A stretch of 64,000 nt of DNA from Candidatus Poribacteria bacterium (GTDB lineage: Bacteria > Poribacteria > WGA-4E > WGA-3G). Position 1 is the first letter of the stretch; every line of letters starts with the position of its first letter. A model generated the notes under the pieces. The model saw only the letters and a program-made list of their open reading frames with translations. It was not told the DNA's origin and did not search any database. A program made the position numbers and the translations under genes. The stretch covers positions 30,157 to 94,156 of the forward strand of contig JAPPBX010000095.1 of assembly GCA_026702755.1 (NCBI GenBank). The letters run 5' to 3'. Shown here in pieces: positions 63,982 to 64,000 of the stretch.

Positions 63982-64000
63982 TTAGTTTTATGCGTGCGTC

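Overview
The window looks like a chromosome segment from an uncultured, heterotrophic, probably marine or host-associated bacterium of the Poribacteria/Planctomycetes-like kind. This placement is an inference from gene content: several phytanoyl-CoA-dioxygenase (PhyH) enzymes, DUF6807 and Gfo/Idh proteins, DUF1549/DUF1553 and PSCyt1-type cytochrome proteins, a cohesin/dockerin protein with a C-terminal sorting-like domain, a membrane pyrophosphatase and Uma2 nucleases. No rRNA, tRNA or CRISPR array was seen. Base composition is moderate, and intergenic spaces are crowded with short palindromic repeats of at least three families.

Layout. 1-9300: AlbA_2/ATPase regulator, STAS protein, DUF6807 protein, Gfo/Idh oxidoreductase, gamma-glutamyltransferase, a secreted protein and an epimerase. 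9.4-15.4 kb: DUF1549/1553 lipoprotein, secreted protein, iron alcohol dehydrogenase and a beta-propeller/SH3 lipoprotein. 15.8-22.9 kb: glyA, folC, hppA, ilvD. 22.9-31.6 kb: Uma2 and cupin genes fired from overlapping divergent promoters, crotonase-thiolase pair, lactonase, tmk, holB, metG. 31.6-35.5 kb: AddB-like nuclease and superoxide dismutase. 35.6-40.1 kb: a T-box leader with a valine (GUC) specifier followed by ilvB-ilvN-ilvC and a GNAT gene. 40.5-47.8 kb: a 1245-residue cytochrome/LRR/cohesin/dockerin protein, an FG-GAP protein, a lipoyl-like/KOW-like protein and a PhyH enzyme. 47.9-52.2 kb (minus): ECF sigma factor with a fused C-terminal domain and two ABC-2 permeases. 53.0-57.7 kb (minus): solute-binding protein, D-2-hydroxyacid dehydrogenase and two PhyH enzymes in one probable operon.

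57.8-64.0 kb (minus) is a defence island: a TIR-like protein, nine bases upstream of a type III restriction-modification mod gene, then a PIN-domain toxin with a small partner, a HicB-like protein, and the type III res gene. The mod gene carries a run of 12 G (63262-63273, plus strand) between its start codon and its DPPY motif. In the sequence as given the frame is broken; 10 or 13 bases in the run would restore a 569-570-residue methyltransferase. This is the layout of a phase-variable modification gene and is the most interesting single signal here.

Two other signals stand out. A leader of about 106 bp, carrying its own ribosome binding site, sits directly upstream of three unrelated genes (ggt, hppA, lactonase). 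Palindromic repeats also lie inside coding sequence, where they read as E-V-(T/A)-N-L-A-S.
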